Assembly: GCF_012221945.1 (NCBI RefSeq) | Contig: NZ_CP032549.1 | Location: 1,550,001 to 1,614,000 of the forward strand | DNA from: Glutamicibacter mishrai | GTDB lineage: Bacteria > Actinomycetota > Actinomycetes > Actinomycetales > Micrococcaceae | Direction: 5' to 3' | Length of the DNA: 64,000 bases | Part shown: one piece after another, positions 60,641-64,000 of the stretch | Layout of the letters: every line of letters begins with the position of its first letter | Position numbering within the stretch: the first letter of the stretch is position 1 | Translations under genes and position numbers: made by a program | The notes under the pieces: model-generated | What the model was told of the DNA's origin: nothing | The model's database searches: none | What the model saw: the letters and a program-made list of their open reading frames with translations, nothing else

Positions 60641-61894
60641 TTAGGCGTGGGAGCGATTCAGCGCGATTGCTTCGAGTTCGGACAGGGTGATCTGGGCTAG
60701 TTCAGCGACTTCCTCAGCGCTTACCGCACCGCAGGTGACCCCGCGGTGGATGTAGCGGGCAAGGGCTCGGGCGGTGGCGGGCTCATCCATAATCGTCGAG
60801 CTGATCTGGTGGACGTAGTTGCGCAGGCGGGTGCCAGCCGCCTGCAGGCCTTCACGGAAGAATGCGAAGGTCGCTAGGTATCGGGTGGGCAGCTGGTTTT
60901 CGTGCAGGTCCCAGCCTTGGTAGATGCCGCGGGCCAGGTGTCGGGAAACCAGGCGTGCATGCAGCGCCCAGGCTTCGGCCATGTTCTCCGGGTCGCCGGC
61001 GGGGATGATGTTGGTCGAGCCGTCGGAGAGCTCGACGCCGGTGCCGGCCACGGCCACCTGCATGACGTCCTTGGCGTAGTCGGCCACTGGATGTTCCATG
61101 GACTGGTAGCCGGCGGCCACACCCATGGACGCCGAGTAGTCGTAGGTGCCGTAATGCAGGGAGGAAACGCGGCCTTCGCCTGCGTGGATCAGCTGCGCCA
61201 CCGGATGCGTGCCATCGGCGGCGATGATCACCTGAGGGGTTTCAACCTGGACTTCAAAATGCAGCCGGCCGGCTTCCAGTCCGTGGGCCTGCTCCAGCTT
61301 CTGCACCAGAAGCACCATGGCTTTGACCTGATCCACGGTGGTGACCTTGGGCAGGGTCAGGCGCAGGCCCTCGGGCGGCTCCCCGTGGGAGAGCAACCGT
61401 GCGATGAATAGGCCCAGGGTGCGGATGCCGCGGGCCCGGGTCGGGGTCTCGAAGCATTTGAAGCGGATGCCGATAAAGGACGGTGCCTTGCCGGCGGCCA
61501 CGGCCGCGGCGAGCGAGTCGGCCGCTGCCAGTACGGCAGCGTCCTCCTCGGCGTCGCTGCGATTGCCGTAGCCGTCTTCAAAGTCGATGCGCAGATCTTC
61601 GATGGGTTCACTGGCCAGCTTCTGGGCTACCAACTCGGCCAAGCGCTGCGGTTCGGCCAGGTCCAGCTTGGTGGCCAGCATGGACAGGCCTACCAGGCCT
61701 CCGGCGGCCACCACGGCATTATGGCCCCACGCCGCGGGCAGATCCGGGGTGTACTTGTCCCCCGGAACATATACGGTGTGGATGGGCTGGCGGGCTCCGG
61801 TGTCCCCTGGGTAGGACTGTTCCAGCAGCTGGTCTGTGTCGGCCAGCAGCGTTTCTACGCTGGCCAGCGTGGACTCATCGAAGGGGTTGTTCAT
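60641..61894 (-). CDS. DUF6986 family, CitE/malate-synthase-like TIM barrel
   Basis: A 417-residue protein of the phosphoenolpyruvate/CitE-like superfamily (DUF6986). LRIDFEDGYGNRSDAEEDAAV is the acidic metal-binding strand, with RFKCFETPTRARGIRTLGLF, LRLTLPKVTTVDQVKAMV, LHFEVQVETPQVIIAADGTH and SSLHYGTYDYSASMGVAAGYQSMEHPVADYAKDVMQVA. The acid-rich barrel and position between malate synthase and AllE suggest a lyase or hydrolase acting on a glyoxylate-derived or ureide intermediate. Its reaction is not established. It overlaps malate synthase by 4 bases (ATGA) and is 10 bases from allE. Confidence 0.85.
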   Translation of the reverse strand: MNNPFDESTLASVETLLADTDQLLEQSYPGDTGARQPIHTVYVPGDKYTPDLPAAWGHNAVVAAGGLVGLSMLATKLDLAEPQRLAELVAQKLASEPIEDLRIDFEDGYGNRSDAEEDAAVLAAADSLAAAVAAGKAPSFIGIRFKCFETPTRARGIRTLGLFIARLLSHGEPPEGLRLTLPKVTTVDQVKAMVLLVQKLEQAHGLEAGRLHFEVQVETPQVIIAADGTHPVAQLIHAGEGRVSSLHYGTYDYSASMGVAAGYQSMEHPVADYAKDVMQVAVAGTGVELSDGSTNIIPAGDPENMAEAWALHARLVSRHLARGIYQGWDLHENQLPTRYLATFAFFREGLQAAGTRLRNYVHQISSTIMDEPATARALARYIHRGVTCGAVSAEEVAELAQITLSELEAIALNRSHA

Positions 61895-63522
61895 GGCTTG
61901 CTCACGTATTCCTTTTCCAACAGTTCATATGCGCCGGTGGTGAGGAAGTCTGCGAAGTCCTCATCCTTGCCGCTGGTCAGGGTGGCGATCAGCTGTGCGG
62001 CCGGCTCGTAGTAGGCCTTGAAGTGTTCTTCATTATTGACCTCACCGCGCAGGCGTTCTACCTCTTCGCCCAAAATGGTTGAGACCAATTCTGCGGTGAT
62101 GGTATTGCCGGTGTCGGCAGCCACCACTTCGTTGCGGATCTGCTGCCAGATCTGCGAACGGGAGATTTCGGCGGTGGCGGCGTCTTCCATCAGGTTGTGG
62201 ATGGCGACCGCGCCGTTGCCCGAGAGCCAGACGGCCACGTAGTTCACTGCCACGTAGAGGTTGGCGCGCACGCCGGCCTCGGTGACATCGCCCGGGGCGC
62301 TGGCCACGTCGAGCAGCTGGGCTGCGGTGACCTCGACCTCTGGGCGCTGGCGGTCGATCTGGTTGGGCTTCTCGCCCAGCTTGGCGTCGAAGATCTCCTT
62401 GCAGATGTTCACCAGGTCCGGGTGGGCTACCCAGGAGCCGTCGAATCCGTCGTTGGCTTCACGGGACTTGTCATCGCGGACCTTCTCGAAGGCGGCTGCG
62501 GTGACTTCCGGTTCGCGGCGGTTCGGGATGAACGCGGCCATGCCGCCCATGGCGAAGGCACCACGCTTGTGGCAGGTCTTCACCAGCAGTTCGGTGTAGG
62601 CGCGCATCATCGGCGCGGTCATCGACACGGCCGAGCGGTCCGGCATGATGAACGCATCGCCGGCTTCGCGGAAGGTCTTGATGATGGAGAACAGGTAGTC
62701 CCAGCGGCCGGCGTTCAGGCCCGAGGCGTGCTCGCGCAGTTCGTAGAGGAACTCTTCCATCTGGAAGGCGGCCGGGATGGTCTCGATGAGCATCGTGGCA
62801 CGCACTGTGCCGTGGTCGATGCCCAGTTCGGCCTGGGCGAAGGTGAAGATCTCGTTCCACAGGCGGGCTTCGAGGTAGTGCTCCATCTTCGGCAGGTAGT
62901 AGAACGGTCCCTGGCCGGATTCGGCGAGCACCTTGGCGTTGTGGAAGAAGTGCAGGCCGAAGTCCACCAGTGCGCCAACTGCAGGCTCGCCGTTGATCAG
63001 CACGTTGTTCTCTGGCAGGTGCCAGCCGCGGGGGCGCACCACGACAACCGCGCGAGGAGCGTCGGTGCGCAGCGCGTAGGACTTGCCGCTCTTGGCATCG
63101 GTGAAGGCCAGGGTGCCGCGGGCGGCGGCCGACAGGTTGGAGATCGCGTCGATGACATTGAACCAGCTTGGGGTGGAAGCATCTTCCAGGTCGGCCAGCC
63201 AGACCTTGGCGCCGGAATTCAGCGCGTTGATGGCCATCTTGGCTGGGGAGGCCGGGCCGGTGATTTCAACGCGGCGGTCGCGCAGGGCCTCAGGCGCTTC
63301 GGCAACCTTCCAGTCGCCGGTGCGTACCGATTCGGTGGCTGGGTCGAAGTCGATGGACTTGGCATCGGAGAATTCCTTGCGGCGCACCGAACGTGCGGCC
63401 AGCAGTTCTTCGCGGGTTCCAGCGAATTTCTCGTGCAGCTTCTGGATGAAAGCAAGGGCTTCGTCAGAGAGGATCTGCTGGGCATCTGCGACATCGGGGA
63501 TGCTGGTAATTGAAATACTCAT
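61891..63522 (-). CDS. aceB: Malate synthase A
   Basis: A 543-residue malate synthase A. The signature REHASGLNAGRWDYLFSIIK is present, with VEITGPASPAKMAINALNSGAKVWLADLEDA, MLIETIPAAFQMEEFLYELR and AAFIPNRREPEVTAAAFEKVRDDKSREANDGFDGSWVAHPDLV. It condenses glyoxylate with acetyl-CoA to malate. ATG 63522 has AAGGAAC 7 bases upstream; the long upstream frame adds 62 unrelated residues. It is the first gene of the operon with DUF6986 and allE, so its job here is to remove glyoxylate from purine or allantoin breakdown rather than the glyoxylate shunt alone (no isocitrate lyase in the window). Confidence 0.95.
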   Translation of the reverse strand: MSISITSIPDVADAQQILSDEALAFIQKLHEKFAGTREELLAARSVRRKEFSDAKSIDFDPATESVRTGDWKVAEAPEALRDRRVEITGPASPAKMAINALNSGAKVWLADLEDASTPSWFNVIDAISNLSAAARGTLAFTDAKSGKSYALRTDAPRAVVVVRPRGWHLPENNVLINGEPAVGALVDFGLHFFHNAKVLAESGQGPFYYLPKMEHYLEARLWNEIFTFAQAELGIDHGTVRATMLIETIPAAFQMEEFLYELREHASGLNAGRWDYLFSIIKTFREAGDAFIMPDRSAVSMTAPMMRAYTELLVKTCHKRGAFAMGGMAAFIPNRREPEVTAAAFEKVRDDKSREANDGFDGSWVAHPDLVNICKEIFDAKLGEKPNQIDRQRPEVEVTAAQLLDVASAPGDVTEAGVRANLYVAVNYVAVWLSGNGAVAIHNLMEDAATAEISRSQIWQQIRNEVVAADTGNTITAELVSTILGEEVERLRGEVNNEEHFKAYYEPAAQLIATLTSGKDEDFADFLTTGAYELLEKEYVSKP

Positions 63523-63865
63523 GAGTTGTTCCTTAACCTCTTGTGCTCTTCTGTACTGCTCTGTTCCGTTGCTGGATGCTTTGACGTGCACCCAGTTCTC
63601 TTGCTGCAACCTGCGCTGTCTTCGCGACGGTGGCTGCGAGTTCGTGATCTCGGCGATCCAAATGATTTCCGTATAGTGGATACTATTATCCTCAAAATGA
63701 AAACGCAAGGGGTATTTGTGGCCTCAACCACGGATTTTTGTCGGCGAAATATCGGATCGTGGAAGGAATGCCTGATTTTAGGCTATTGTTGGGACGAGGA
63801 TTTCGCATCGTAGAACTTACGCGTAAGCTACTTCCAAAATGAGTGCCTTAACTAGAGGAGCAAAG
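63523..63865. promoter_or_regulatory. Divergent control region between malate synthase operon and IclR regulator
   Basis: 343 bases without a gene. Symmetric sites: ATAGT-GGAT-ACTAT (63673-63686) in a TATTAT-rich stretch about 150 bases before aceB, and the perfect palindrome CTTACGCGTAAG (63816-63827), 38 bases before the IclR start. Either could be the IclR operator. Promoters for both directions must lie here. Confidence 0.5.
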
Positions 63866-64000
63866 ATGACGCAGACTACCAGCAAGTCCACCACTGGCGG
63901 CGTGCAGTCCGTTGAACGCGCATTTGAGCTTCTGGAAGTCATCGCCCGCGCCGGCGGTGAAGCGGCGCTGAGCGAATTGGCCGCCGACACTCCCTTGCCG
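63866..64000 (+). CDS. IclR-family regulator (partial, cut by window end)
   Basis: The first 45 codons are visible: TTGGVQSVERAFELLEVIARAGGEAALSELAA matches the N-terminal helix-turn-helix of IclR-family proteins such as AllR. AGAGGAG precedes ATG 63866. Being divergent from aceB-DUF6986-allE, it is presumably their repressor, responding to glyoxylate or allantoin as AllR does. The rest of the protein is outside the window. Confidence 0.85.
   Translation, partial: MTQTTSKSTTGGVQSVERAFELLEVIARAGGEAALSELAADTPLP

Noticed and set aside
62197..63513. 438-codon plus-strand open frame
   Set aside because: Antisense to malate synthase, which has a full signature; the frame is His/Gly/Val-rich with no homology pattern.

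Overview
The window looks like chromosomal DNA of a high-GC actinobacterium of the Micrococcaceae (Arthrobacter/Glutamicibacter type). This is inferred from base composition, frequent GTG/TTG starts and typical actinobacterial families: a mycothiol-dependent maleylpyruvate isomerase-type protein, a DUF222/HNH nuclease, LytR-CpsA-Psr and DUF6986. No rRNA, tRNA, phage gene, insertion sequence or CRISPR array was recognised. Most of the window is compact catabolic and transport operons with 1-17 bp gene overlaps.

Layout. 1-2.5 kb: end of an acyl-CoA (MaoC/CitE-like) operon and an MFS transporter. 2.5-8.9 kb: small membrane protein, then a ROK regulator divergent from an alpha-glucoside ABC importer and a GH13 alpha-glucosidase, closed by a strong terminator. 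9-10.8 kb: DUF6069-like membrane protein, a long gene-free gap, a zinc-ribbon protein and an unknown partner. 10.8-19.9 kb (minus strand): a sulfur-scavenging locus of two DszC/SfnB-like flavoproteins, a DszA/NtaA-like monooxygenase and a complete ribose-type ABC transporter, with a SAM (S-box) riboswitch in front of each transcription unit. 20-27 kb: SdpI-like protein, GntP permease, YefM-YoeB toxin-antitoxin, CdaR-type regulator, small membrane protein, lipoprotein, QorB-like oxidoreductase and glycerate kinase. 26.9-27.4 kb: three tandem candidate small RNAs, each with promoter, shared 5' element and its own terminator. 27.5-33.6 kb: orphan gene, SulP transporter, acetyltransferase, then GGDEF, EAL and a processive family-2 glycosyltransferase (a c-di-GMP/polysaccharide module).

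33.8-45.2 kb: acyl-CoA synthetase, two DUF1801 proteins, a DUF222-HNH protein, an intergenic repeat cluster, an MFS transporter, an orphan sharing a motif with the 55.8 kb protein, ETF beta/alpha followed by an unusual cytochrome-b-like membrane protein with three RQGLPR/PWPP repeats, and a methyltransferase. 45.3-53.0 kb: a complete L-rhamnose operon (mutarotase, isomerase, MFS, bifunctional aldolase/dehydrogenase, kinase) divergent from a LacI regulator, with palindromic operators between. 53-59.6 kb: a 52-residue acidic protein, a LysR regulator, an LCP protein, a pRiA4b ORF-3-type protein, a mycothiol-type protein and a COG0523 GTPase. 59.8-64 kb: ureidoglycine aminohydrolase, DUF6986 and malate synthase in one operon, divergent from an IclR regulator cut by the window end.

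The most notable items are the riboswitch-controlled ribose-type transporter with DszA/DszC-like enzymes, which implies uptake and desulfurisation of an unidentified organosulfur compound, and the tandem small-RNA family at 26,982-27,371.
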